Shown: positions 33,422-41,798 of the stretch, piece by piece
Layout of the letters: every line of letters begins with the position of its first letter
Numbering within the stretch: the stretch's first letter is position 1
Assembly: GCF_008122205.1 (NCBI RefSeq)
Contig: NZ_PHNJ01000001.1
Location: 496,001-560,000 of the forward strand
DNA: 64,000 nucleotides
From: Natronococcus pandeyae
GTDB lineage: Archaea; Halobacteriota; Halobacteria; Halobacteriales; Natrialbaceae
Reading direction: 5' to 3'
Notes under the pieces: model-generated
Databases searched by the model: none
What the model was told of the DNA's origin: nothing
What the model saw: only the letters and a program-made list of their open reading frames with translations
Position numbers and translations under genes: made by a program

Positions 33422-34573
33422 ATGAACGGCAACCGTTTCGGTCGCCTCTTCCAGGTGACCACGTTCGGCGAGAGCCACGGGGAGGCGATGGGCTGCACCG
33501 TTTCAGGGTGTCCCGCCGGCCTCGAGCTCTCCGAAGAGGATATCCAGGCAGACCTCGATCGACGCAAGCCGGGCCAGTCGATGATCACGACCAGCCGCGG
33601 CGAACCCGACGACGTCGCGATCAAGTCGGGCGTCCAGGACGGCTACACGACCGGGACGCCGATCGGGCTGGTCATCCAGAACAAGGACGCTCGCTCGGGC
33701 AAGTACGAGCCCTTCATCACCGCGCCGCGGCCCTCCCACGGCGACTTCACCTACTCGGCGAAGTTCGGCACCCGTAACTGGGGCGGTGGCGGCCGCTCCT
33801 CGGCGCGGGAGACGGTTAACTGGGTCGCCGCGGGCGCGATCGCGAAGAAACTGCTCGCTCGCGAGGGGATCGAACTCAAGGCCCACGTCAACCAGATCGG
33901 CGACGTCGAGGCCCCCGAGGTGAGCTTCGAGGAGATGCTCGAGCACAGCGAGGAGAACGACGTTCGCTGTGCCCACCCCGAGACGGCCGCGGAGATGCAG
34001 GAACTCATCGAGGAGTACCAGGACGAGGGCGACTCCATCGGCGGTTCGATCTACTTCGAAGCCCAGGGGGTCCCCGTCGGTCTCGGCGCACCCCGGTTCG
34101 ACTCGCTCTCGGCCCGACTCGGCCAGGCGATGATGGCGGTTCCCGCGACGACGGCGTTCGAGTTCGGTCTCGGTACCGAGGCCGCCGAGTGGACGGGCAA
34201 GGATCGCAACGACGACTGGGAGTTCGATTCCGAAGGGAACCCAACCCCGGTCGAGAACGACCACGGCGGCATTCAGGGCGGGATCAGTTCGGGCGAGCCG
34301 ATCTACGGCGAGGTGACGCTGCACGCCCCGACGTCGATCCCGAAGAGCCAGCAGACGGCCGACTGGGAGACCGGCGAACTCAAAGAGGAGCAAGTCATCG
34401 GCCGCCACGATCCCGTCCTGCCACCCCGGGGCGTCCCCGTCGTCGAGGCGATGCTGGCGCTGACGCTGGTGGACTTCATGTTGCTGTCGGGTCGGCTCAA
34501 CCCCGATCGCGTCGACGATCAGCCCGGCGAGTACGACACAGACTACCACCCGAGTAACCCGCGAAACGAGTAA
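33422..34573 (+). CDS. aroC: Chorismate synthase
   Basis: A 383-residue chorismate synthase, the last step of the shikimate pathway, dependent on reduced FMN. The three family signatures are clear: FGESHGEAMGCTVSGCPAGL at the N-terminus, GGGRSSARETVNWVAAGAIA, and RHDPVLPPRGVPVVEAM near the C-terminus. DHGGIQGGISSGEPI is also typical. An ATG at 33422 follows GGGGGAGCC, a purine-rich stretch that may act as a ribosome binding site. Length is normal. Confidence 0.97.
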   Translation: MNGNRFGRLFQVTTFGESHGEAMGCTVSGCPAGLELSEEDIQADLDRRKPGQSMITTSRGEPDDVAIKSGVQDGYTTGTPIGLVIQNKDARSGKYEPFITAPRPSHGDFTYSAKFGTRNWGGGGRSSARETVNWVAAGAIAKKLLAREGIELKAHVNQIGDVEAPEVSFEEMLEHSEENDVRCAHPETAAEMQELIEEYQDEGDSIGGSIYFEAQGVPVGLGAPRFDSLSARLGQAMMAVPATTAFEFGLGTEAAEWTGKDRNDDWEFDSEGNPTPVENDHGGIQGGISSGEPIYGEVTLHAPTSIPKSQQTADWETGELKEEQVIGRHDPVLPPRGVPVVEAMLALTLVDFMLLSGRLNPDRVDDQPGEYDTDYHPSNPRNE

Positions 34574-34694
34574 CACGGCCCCTCCGTCGGTCGTTCTTCC
34601 GAGCCGGAATCAGCGCCGAGATACCGCTCTGTTGTATCTCTGCGTGGTAGTCACTAGCACTTATGAGTCGGGCCGTAGTACAGGGTAGCCGACC

Positions 34695-35726
34695 ATGGGA
34701 GAGATTGACTTACAGAGCCGAGACGGGCGAGCGGAAGCCCTGCGCCGGATGCTGACGATCCGCGCGTTCGATTCGGAGGCTGGTGATCGGTTCGCCGACG
34801 GCGAGATCCCAGGTTTCGTCCACCTCTACATCGGAGAGGAGGCGGTCGGCGTCGGGACCTGCGCTGCACTCGAGTCGGACGACTACATCGCGAGCACACA
34901 CCGCGGCCACGGCCACTGCATCGCGAAGGGGCTGGATCCGAAGTACATGATGGCGGAGCTCTACGGCAAGGCCGAGGGCTACTGCAACGGAAAGGGCGGG
35001 TCGATGCACATCGCAGACGTCGACGCCGGGATGCTCGGCGCGAACGGGATCGTCGGCGCCGGACCGCCGCTCGCGACCGGCGCGGCGCTGTCGATCGACT
35101 ACCAGGATCGCGATCAGGTCGCGGTCGGCTTCCTCGGCGACGGCGCCGTCGCGCAGGGGCAGGTCCACGAGGCGATCAACCTCGCGGCGACCTGGGACCT
35201 GCCGGCGATCTTCGTCGTCGAGAACAACCAGTACGGCGAGGGGACGCCCGTGGAGAAACAGCACAACGTCGACAACCTGAGCGACACCGCACAGGCACAC
35301 GACATCCCGGGGCTGACCGTCGACGGGATGGACGTCACCGCGGTCGCGGAGGCCGTCGGCGAGGCTCGAGCGCGTGCCAGGGCCGGCGACGGGCCGACCC
35401 TCGTCGAGGCCGAGACCTACCGCTACCGCGGCCACTACGAGGGCGACGAGGAGCCCTACCGGGACGAGGCGGAGATCGAACGCTGGAAGGATCGAGACCC
35501 GATCGAGTCGTTCAGGGATCGGCTGATCGATCGCGGCGAACTCACCGCCGAGGAGTTCGACGAGATGGAGGCCGAGATCGAAGCCGAAATCCAGGCGGCG
35601 GTCGAGTACGCCCAGGAGGCCGACGAGCCGACGCCCGACGAGGCGTACGACGACATGTTCGCCGAGACGCCGCCCGAGATCGAGCGGTTCGCGACGGTCG
35701 CCCGGACCGACGGAGGTGAGCGATAA
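34695..35726 (+). CDS. Thiamine-dependent dehydrogenase E1 component, alpha subunit (pyruvate/acetoin type), set 2
   Basis: A 343-residue E1 alpha subunit with the canonical TPP motif FLGDGAVAQG ending 27 residues later in VVENNQYGEG. Other blocks are GFVHLYIGEEAVGVG, STHRGHGHCIAKG, NGKGGSMHIADVDAGMLGAN and YRYRGHYEGDEEPYRDEAE. This is closer to acetoin dehydrogenase AcoA and PDH E1 alpha than set 1. It is followed by E1 beta (1-base overlap, TAATG) and an AcoX-like gene, an order known from bacterial aco operons (acoXABC), so acetoin is a candidate substrate. A TATA-like CACTTATGAG at about 34658-34668 fits a very short leader. Confidence 0.88.
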   Translation: MGEIDLQSRDGRAEALRRMLTIRAFDSEAGDRFADGEIPGFVHLYIGEEAVGVGTCAALESDDYIASTHRGHGHCIAKGLDPKYMMAELYGKAEGYCNGKGGSMHIADVDAGMLGANGIVGAGPPLATGAALSIDYQDRDQVAVGFLGDGAVAQGQVHEAINLAATWDLPAIFVVENNQYGEGTPVEKQHNVDNLSDTAQAHDIPGLTVDGMDVTAVAEAVGEARARARAGDGPTLVEAETYRYRGHYEGDEEPYRDEAEIERWKDRDPIESFRDRLIDRGELTAEEFDEMEAEIEAEIQAAVEYAQEADEPTPDEAYDDMFAETPPEIERFATVARTDGGER

Positions 35727-36733
35727 TGACCGCACAGACCGAACGCGAACTCGAGACCGAAACCGAGACGATGACCGTTCGGGAGGCCGTTCGGCAGGCC
35801 CTCCGCGAGGAACTCGAGCGCGACGAGGACGTCTACCTCATGGGCGAGGACATCGGCCTCTTCGGCGGCGTCCTCGAGGTCACCGGCGACCTCTACGAGG
35901 AGTTTGGCGAGGAGCGCGTCCGTGACACCCCGATCAGCGAGGCCGGGTTCATGGGCGCGGCGACGGGTGCGGCGGCGACCGGCACCCGTCCGGTCGTCGA
36001 ACTCATGTTCTCGGACTTCGCGGGCGTCTCGATGGAACAGATCATGAACCAGATGGCGAAGATGCGCTACATGTTCGGCGGGAAGGCCGAGATGCCCGTG
36101 ACGGTTCGCACGACGGAGGGCGGCGGGATGGGCGCCGCGAGCCAGCACTCGGGGACGATCCACACCTGGATCGCGCACTTCCCCGGCCTGAAGGCCGTCG
36201 CTCCCGGCACCGCTGCGAGCGCGAAGGGGTTGACGAAGGCCGCGATCCGCTCGGACGATCCCGTCTTCGTCTTCGAGAACAAGATGATCTACGAGCAGCA
36301 GGGCGCGGTGCCGGTCGACGAGGACTTCACCGTCCCGATCGGCGAGGCCGCGATCGAACGGGAGGGCGAAGATGCCACCGTCGTCGCGACCCAGCGCCTC
36401 GTCGGGGAATCCGTACAGACCGCCGAGAGCCTGGCCGATGACGTCGATGTCGAGGTGATCGACGCCCGGTCGCTGTACCCCCTCGACACCGAGACGATCG
36501 TCGAGAGTGTCCGAAAGACCGGGCGGCTCATCGTCGCCGACGAGAGCCCGCTGTCCTACGGGACGCACGCCGAAATCATCGCGCGAGTCCAGGAGGAGGC
36601 GTTCTTCAGCCTCGACGCGCCCATCCAGCGCGTCGGTACGCCCGACACGCATATGCCGTTCAGCCCGCCGCTCGAGCAGGAGGTCCTGCCCGACGGTGAC
36701 GACGTGCGCGAAGCGGTCGAGCGAGTGACGTAA
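35726..36733 (+). CDS. Thiamine-dependent dehydrogenase E1 component, beta subunit, set 2
   Basis: A 335-residue E1 beta. Visible parts are MTVREAVRQALREELERDED, LMGEDIGLFGGVLEVTGDLY, PISEAGFMGAATGAAATG, FSDFAGVSMEQIMNQMAKMRYM, TTEGGGMGAASQHSGT and VIDARSLYPLDTETIVESV. It shares the TPP site with the upstream alpha subunit. The start is the ATG overlapping the alpha stop by one base. The AcoX-like gene follows after 3 bases. Confidence 0.9.
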   Translation: MTAQTERELETETETMTVREAVRQALREELERDEDVYLMGEDIGLFGGVLEVTGDLYEEFGEERVRDTPISEAGFMGAATGAAATGTRPVVELMFSDFAGVSMEQIMNQMAKMRYMFGGKAEMPVTVRTTEGGGMGAASQHSGTIHTWIAHFPGLKAVAPGTAASAKGLTKAAIRSDDPVFVFENKMIYEQQGAVPVDEDFTVPIGEAAIEREGEDATVVATQRLVGESVQTAESLADDVDVEVIDARSLYPLDTETIVESVRKTGRLIVADESPLSYGTHAEIIARVQEEAFFSLDAPIQRVGTPDTHMPFSPPLEQEVLPDGDDVREAVERVT

Positions 36734-36736
36734 CTC

Positions 36737-37762
36737 GTGACGCGCGTCGGACTGATCGGCAACCCCGCGGCCGGCCGGGACATCCGCCGGCTCACCGGCG
36801 GCGCCAGCGTCGTCGACAACTACGCAAAGCGTCGGGTCGCCGAGTGCGTCCTCGCCGGGCTGACGGCGGTGACCGAGCCGCCGAACGTGCAGATCATGCC
36901 GGACCGGGCGGGGATCGCCGACCACGCACGCGACGAATCGCCGGACGAGGTCGACGCGTCGATTCTCGAGATACCCCTCGAGGGGACGGCGGCCGACACG
37001 CGCCGGGCGGCGGCCAGATTTCGCGAGGACGGCGTCGCGGCCGTCGTCGTTCTCGGCGGCGACGGGACGACCCGCGACGTCGCGTGCGAAATCGGCGACG
37101 TTCCGGTCGTCGCCGTCTCGACCGGCACGAACAACGTCGTCCCGTCGGCCGTCGACGGCACCGTCGCGGGGGTCGCCGCGGCGCTCGTCGCGACGGGCGC
37201 GGTTCCGGAAGCGGACGCGACCGCCCGACACGGAATGATCGAAGCGCGGGCCGAGACGGCGACCGGTGAGCGGCGACTGTCAGCGCTCGCGGCCGCCGAA
37301 CTCTCCTCCCGTTCGTTCGTCGGGACGCGGGCGCTGTTGGATCCCGGAGACCTGCGCGGCGGCGTCGTCTCGCGAGCCCATCCGGGAGACGTCGGTCTCG
37401 CCGCCGTCGCCGGCGCGGTCGAGGCTGTCGCGCCCGACGACCCCGGCGGCGTCGCGCTCCGGCTGTCAGACCCCGCGGAGGCCTCGAGAACCGTCCGGGC
37501 GGTTCTCGCCCCGGGTGTGACGGCGACGGTCGGAATCGAGTCGATCGAGCGCCTCGAATGGGACGAGGCCGTCCGGTTCGACGTTCCCGACGGCGTCGTC
37601 GGCGCCGACGGCGAGCGCGAACTCGAGCTTACGGATACCACGGTCGAACTGCGGGTCGTTCCCGACGGCCCCCGACTGGTCGACGTCGACGCGACGCTCG
37701 CGGCCGGGGCCGACGCCGGCGCACTCGAGCGCACCGACCCGCTACCGACGACCGAGGACTGA
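36737..37762 (+). CDS. ATP-NAD kinase-like protein, AcoX type
   Basis: A 341-residue protein of the COG3199 ATP-NAD kinase-like family, starting RVGLIGNPAAGRDIRRL and with the diagnostic VVVLGGDGTTRDVACEIGD (GGDGT) and VSTGTNNVVP motifs. Proteins of this type, AcoX, are encoded in acetoin dehydrogenase operons; their reaction is not settled. The GTG start at 36737 lies 3 bases after E1 beta, so it belongs to the same operon. A second COG3199 protein is encoded at 57567. It ends 20 bases before the convergent E2-OsmC gene. Confidence 0.84.
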   Translation: MTRVGLIGNPAAGRDIRRLTGGASVVDNYAKRRVAECVLAGLTAVTEPPNVQIMPDRAGIADHARDESPDEVDASILEIPLEGTAADTRRAAARFREDGVAAVVVLGGDGTTRDVACEIGDVPVVAVSTGTNNVVPSAVDGTVAGVAAALVATGAVPEADATARHGMIEARAETATGERRLSALAAAELSSRSFVGTRALLDPGDLRGGVVSRAHPGDVGLAAVAGAVEAVAPDDPGGVALRLSDPAEASRTVRAVLAPGVTATVGIESIERLEWDEAVRFDVPDGVVGADGERELELTDTTVELRVVPDGPRLVDVDATLAAGADAGALERTDPLPTTED

Positions 37763-37782
37763 GGCGGATTCGAAAACGAGGT

Positions 37783-39615
37783 TCAGGTCCGGGTCCAGGA
37801 AATTTCGACGGGCAGATCCTCCCGGAGCAGCTGCGAGACGTGACAGCCTCGCTCGCCGAGGTCGACGATGCGCTCTACCGTCTCGTCGTCGGCGTCCGTC
37901 TCGAGTCGGACCGTCGCCTCGACGCGCTCGACCGAGCCGTGACCGGGGTCGGCGTCGGTCGTGACGTCGATCGCGCCGACCGGCGCATCGCGCTTGTCCG
38001 CCTGGAACCGGACGCTCAGCGAGAGACACGACGCGAGGGCGCCGAGGAAAACGTCGACCGGCGTCGGTCCCGTTTCCGAGCCACCGGCCTCCTCGGGTTC
38101 GTCGAACGACCACTCGAACGAGCCGGCCTCGATCGTTCCCGCCATCCCATCGGGATTGTGCGCGGTGACGGTCCGGTCCGGCATTTCGGTGTCGGCACCC
38201 TTCGCCTCCTCGCCGGCTTCACGACTGACCTCGTCCGGAAGCAGCGGCCACGGATCCTCGAGCGTCTCGACCAGCGTTTCGAGAAACCTGGCGGCGTCGG
38301 CCCCGTCGACGACGCGGTGGTCGAAGGAGAGATCGAGCGGCAGCCGCCGCCGCCACTCGACCTCGTCGTTCGCGCCCCGAACGGGCGCCTCTTCGACCGC
38401 GTCGACGCCGAGGATGGCGACCTGCGGCGGGTTGATGATCGGATCGAACGATTCGACGCCGAGGACGCCGAGGTTCGTCACCGTGAACGTCCCGCCCTGC
38501 AGGTCGCCCATCGCGTACTCGCCCTCGGTCGCCGACCGGACGAGGGCGCGGCGTTCGGTCGCGATCGCCTCGAGCGATTTCCCGCCGACGTCCCGGAGCA
38601 CCGGCGCGATGAGGCCCTGCTCGATGTCCACGGCGACGCCGACGTTGTGCTCCGCCCAGAGCCGGTGGACGTCGTCCTCGAACGTCGCGTTGAACGCGGG
38701 ATGTTCCTCGAGCGCCGCGGACACCGCGAGCAAGAGCACGTCCTGGACGGAGACGTCCGCCTCGAGGTCGGCGTCCGCGGCGTCGGCGGCGGCGAACAGG
38801 CCCTCGGCGTCGGCTTCGCGGTGAACCGTCACGTGGACGGCCTCCCGATAACTCTCGCCGAGCCTCGAAGCGATCGTCCGTCGCATCCCGTCGAAGGGCC
38901 GCTCTTCGACGAGGGCGCGCCCAGCATCGTCCGCCGACTCCGCCGTTTCCTCGACGTCGCTCTCGGTGATCGACCCCTGATAGCCCGTCCCGTCGACGGT
39001 CGTAAGGTCGACGCCAAGCTCCTCGGCTCGCTTTCGCGCCCGGGGTGAGGCGTCGACGTCCGCTTCTCGCCGCTCGCTTGCGTCGGAGTCGGCCGCCTCC
39101 TCGACGTCGTCCTCGGTGATCGCACCGTCGTAGCCGGTCCCCTCGACGGTCGCGAGATCGACGCCGAGTTCCGCCGCGCGCTTTCGAGCCCGCGGGGAGA
39201 TCTTCCGATCGGCGGCGGCTGCTCGCGATCCGGTTTCGCTCTCGTGTTCGGCAACGGCCGCGTCGTCCGCCGCACCGGTTCCGTCGTCGGTTGCCGAATC
39301 GGACGCGTCGGGGGTCGGCTCGTCCGTCGCGTCGAGCTCCGCCGCCACTTCCGACTCGAGATCGCCGATGTCGGCATCGGCGGGAGCGACGATACCGATC
39401 GGCGTCCCCGGTGGCACCGACTCGCCCTCCTCGAGGTAGGTCCGTCGGAGGGTGCCGTTCTCTCTGGCCTCGACCTCGGCGACGCTCTTCTCGGACTCGA
39501 CTTCGGCGACGACCTCTCCGTCTTCGATCGTGGCTCCCTCGTCGATCGTCCACTCCAGTAACTCCCCGCGTTCCATCTCTAATCCGAGCTTCGGCATCCT
39601 GACAACGTAACCCAT
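37783..39615 (-). CDS. Dihydrolipoamide acyltransferase (E2) fused to a C-terminal OsmC peroxidase domain
   Basis: A 610-residue multidomain protein. Residues 3-80 are a lipoyl domain with Lys43 in VESEKSVAEVEA. Two peripheral-subunit (E3-binding) domains at about 138-173 and 188-223 are nearly identical and lie exactly 50 residues apart (PRARKRAAELGVDL and PRARKRAEELGVDL). The acyltransferase core spans about 235-460 with DLSFDHRVVDG, His433 and Asp437. After an acidic linker, residues 480-610 are an OsmC/Ohr-like domain with Cys530 (GALASCLSLS) and Cys591 (RGCHVSQLL), the two thiols of this peroxidase family. Linkers are D/E/A-rich. The start MGYVVRMPKLG at 39615 is the usual E2 start. It is convergent with the AcoX gene and divergent from porA. 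The E2 should serve the neighbouring E1 pair, possibly both; E3 is not in the window. The fusion is read directly from one open frame. Confidence 0.93.
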   Translation of the reverse strand: MGYVVRMPKLGLEMERGELLEWTIDEGATIEDGEVVAEVESEKSVAEVEARENGTLRRTYLEEGESVPPGTPIGIVAPADADIGDLESEVAAELDATDEPTPDASDSATDDGTGAADDAAVAEHESETGSRAAAADRKISPRARKRAAELGVDLATVEGTGYDGAITEDDVEEAADSDASERREADVDASPRARKRAEELGVDLTTVDGTGYQGSITESDVEETAESADDAGRALVEERPFDGMRRTIASRLGESYREAVHVTVHREADAEGLFAAADAADADLEADVSVQDVLLLAVSAALEEHPAFNATFEDDVHRLWAEHNVGVAVDIEQGLIAPVLRDVGGKSLEAIATERRALVRSATEGEYAMGDLQGGTFTVTNLGVLGVESFDPIINPPQVAILGVDAVEEAPVRGANDEVEWRRRLPLDLSFDHRVVDGADAARFLETLVETLEDPWPLLPDEVSREAGEEAKGADTEMPDRTVTAHNPDGMAGTIEAGSFEWSFDEPEEAGGSETGPTPVDVFLGALASCLSLSVRFQADKRDAPVGAIDVTTDADPGHGSVERVEATVRLETDADDETVERIVDLGERGCHVSQLLREDLPVEISWTRT

Positions 39616-39760
39616 GGGCCTAAGTGGCACAACCATCGCATAAAGCATATCGGTAGGTCGAACGGCGCGACGCGATGTCCCGTCGTCCGCCTGCGGTCGG
39701 ACCGCTGATGAGGTGTGGTTGCTACCGATCGTTGATGATAGATCGTTATTTTTGTAAACA

Positions 39761-39768
39761 AACTATAA
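39761..39768 (+). promoter_or_regulatory. TATA box for porAB
   Basis: AACTATAA within an AT-rich stretch (TTTTTGTAAACAAACTATAAG) in the 279-base divergent region between the E2-OsmC gene and porA. Transcription would begin near 39792, leaving a leader of about 100 bases before the ATG at 39895. The direct repeat GATCGTT at about 39728 and 39742 just upstream could be a regulator site. Confidence 0.5.
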
Positions 39769-39894
39769 GTGTGGCGGGAATAAAATGGATGATTGCTCAT
39801 TCTTCACGATAGATGCATGGCAATCTATAGCAAAGGCTTTAGGCACGGTGAGACGAAATTTTGGATACCGCTGGCCAACTGGCCACTGATTTCA

Positions 39895-41796
39895 ATGAGC
39901 GACGAAGAACTCATCTGGCGAGTCTCAGGCGGTTCCGGAGACGGAATCGACTCGACGAGTCAGAACTTCGCGAAGGCGCTGATGCGCTCGGGGCTCCACG
40001 TATTCACACACCGCCATTATCCATCGCGGATTCGCGGCGGCCACACGTACGTCGAGATTCGAGCGGCAGGCCACGAGGTACAGTCACGGGGCGACGGGTA
40101 CAACTTCCTCCTCGCACTGGGGGACTCCTTTGCCCGCAACCCGCAAGAAGAAGCCTACTACGGCAACGAGGAGATCAAGCCGCTGTCGGAGAACCTCGAC
40201 GAACTCCGAGAGGGCGGCGTCATCGTCTACGACGAGGGTCTCCTCAGCGAGGACGACGTCGCAGAGCTCGACCTCGAGGAGCGTGCCGAGGAGAACAACT
40301 GGCACGTCTACCCGGTCGACCTCCGCGGCCTCGCCAAGGAGCACGGCCGCGAGGTCATGCGCAACACCGCCGGCGTCGGCATCACCGCTGGACTGCTCGA
40401 CATGGAACTCGAGCACATCGAGGACCTGATGTCCGATGCGATGGGCGGAGACGTTCTCGAGTCCAACCTCGAGATTCTCCACGAGGCCTACGAGATGGTC
40501 GGTGACGAGATCGAGGCCGAACACGATCTCCGCGCCCCGACGGGCGAACACGACACCGAGCAGGCGCTGCTGTCCGGATCGAACGCGATCGCCTACGGCG
40601 CGATCGACGGTGGCTGTCGGTTCATCGCCGGCTACCCGATGACGCCGTGGACGGACGTGTTCACCATCCTCAGCCAGAACTTCCCGGACATGGGTGGCGT
40701 CTCCGAGCAGGTCGAAGACGAGATCGCCGCCGCCGCGCTCGCCGTCGGTGCGAGCCACGCCGGTGCGAAGGCCATGTCCGGATCGTCCGGCGGTGGCTTC
40801 GCGCTGATGAGCGAGCCGCTCGGTCTCGCCGAGATGACCGAGACGCCGCTCGTCCTGGTCGAATCGATGCGTGCCGGACCCTCGACGGGGATGCCGACGA
40901 AGCCCGAGCAGGCCGACCTCGAGTTCGTCCTCTACACGAGTCAGGGCGACTCCTCGCGCGTCGTCTTCGCGCCCGGAAACATCGAAGAGGCATACGAACA
41001 GACGCGTCTGGCGTTCCACATCGCCTGGGAGTACCAGATTCCCACGATCATCATCTACGACCAGAAGCTGTCGGGTGAGAACAAGAACGTCGACGTCGAG
41101 TTCTTCGACCGCGAGCCCGAACCGGGTCTCGGTTCGACGCTCACCGAAGACGAACTCGCGGAGGCCGCACACGACAACTCTGGGAAGTTCAAGCGCTTCC
41201 AGCACGAGAGCGAGAACGGCGTCAGCCCGCGCTCGCTGCCCGGCCAGAAGGGCGGTCGCTACCTCGCGACCGGTAACGAACACAGCCCCGTCGGCCACAT
41301 CAGCGAGGACCCCGACAACCGGGTCTACCAGATGGAGCGCCGCATGCAGAAACTCGAGTCCATCCGGACGGAACTCGAGGAGGAACACGAGTCCAACCAG
41401 ACCTACTTCGGCGAGGAAGACGCCGAGTACGGCATCATCACGTGGGGCTCGAGCCAGGGTGCCGTCGAGGAAGCCGTCGGGCGCCTGAACGAGCAGGGCC
41501 ACTCCGTAAAGGGTCTCAGCGTCTCCGACATGATGCCGTTCGCCGAGACCGAAGTGACGGAATTCCTCGAGAGCGTCGACGAGGCGATGGTCGTCGAGAT
41601 GAACGCCACCGCCCAGTTCCGCGGCCTGATCCAGAAGGAACTCGGCCGCTTCGGCGAGAAGATGACGAGCCTGCTGAAGTACAACGGGAACCCGTTCGAA
41701 CCCGCCGAGGTCGTCGAGGGCTACGAGGTCAACGTCGCCGACGAGGACCGCGAACCGACCGCACAGGTACGAATCGAACCCGCTGCAGGTGACTAA
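39895..41796 (+). CDS. porA: Pyruvate (2-oxoacid):ferredoxin oxidoreductase, alpha subunit with fused gamma domain
   Basis: A 633-residue subunit of the haloarchaeal two-subunit 2-oxoacid:ferredoxin oxidoreductase. The N-terminal 190 residues are the gamma domain (IWRVSGGSGDGIDSTSQNFA, HYPSRIRGGHTYVEIRA). The alpha domain starts around LLSGSNAIAYGAIDGGCRFI with YPMTPWTDVF and continues with SGSSGGGFALMSEPLGLAEM and ESMRAGPSTGMPTKPEQADL. The C-terminal pilus-like segment has GIITWGSSQGAVEEAV. The length (about 630) fits PorA better than KorA (about 590) of haloarchaea; the alternative is the 2-oxoglutarate enzyme. It oxidises pyruvate to acetyl-CoA with CoA and ferredoxin in the cytoplasm. porB follows after 2 bases. 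Confidence 0.9.
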   Translation: MSDEELIWRVSGGSGDGIDSTSQNFAKALMRSGLHVFTHRHYPSRIRGGHTYVEIRAAGHEVQSRGDGYNFLLALGDSFARNPQEEAYYGNEEIKPLSENLDELREGGVIVYDEGLLSEDDVAELDLEERAEENNWHVYPVDLRGLAKEHGREVMRNTAGVGITAGLLDMELEHIEDLMSDAMGGDVLESNLEILHEAYEMVGDEIEAEHDLRAPTGEHDTEQALLSGSNAIAYGAIDGGCRFIAGYPMTPWTDVFTILSQNFPDMGGVSEQVEDEIAAAALAVGASHAGAKAMSGSSGGGFALMSEPLGLAEMTETPLVLVESMRAGPSTGMPTKPEQADLEFVLYTSQGDSSRVVFAPGNIEEAYEQTRLAFHIAWEYQIPTIIIYDQKLSGENKNVDVEFFDREPEPGLGSTLTEDELAEAAHDNSGKFKRFQHESENGVSPRSLPGQKGGRYLATGNEHSPVGHISEDPDNRVYQMERRMQKLESIRTELEEEHESNQTYFGEEDAEYGIITWGSSQGAVEEAVGRLNEQGHSVKGLSVSDMMPFAETEVTEFLESVDEAMVVEMNATAQFRGLIQKELGRFGEKMTSLLKYNGNPFEPAEVVEGYEVNVADEDREPTAQVRIEPAAGD

Positions 41797-41798
41797 CC

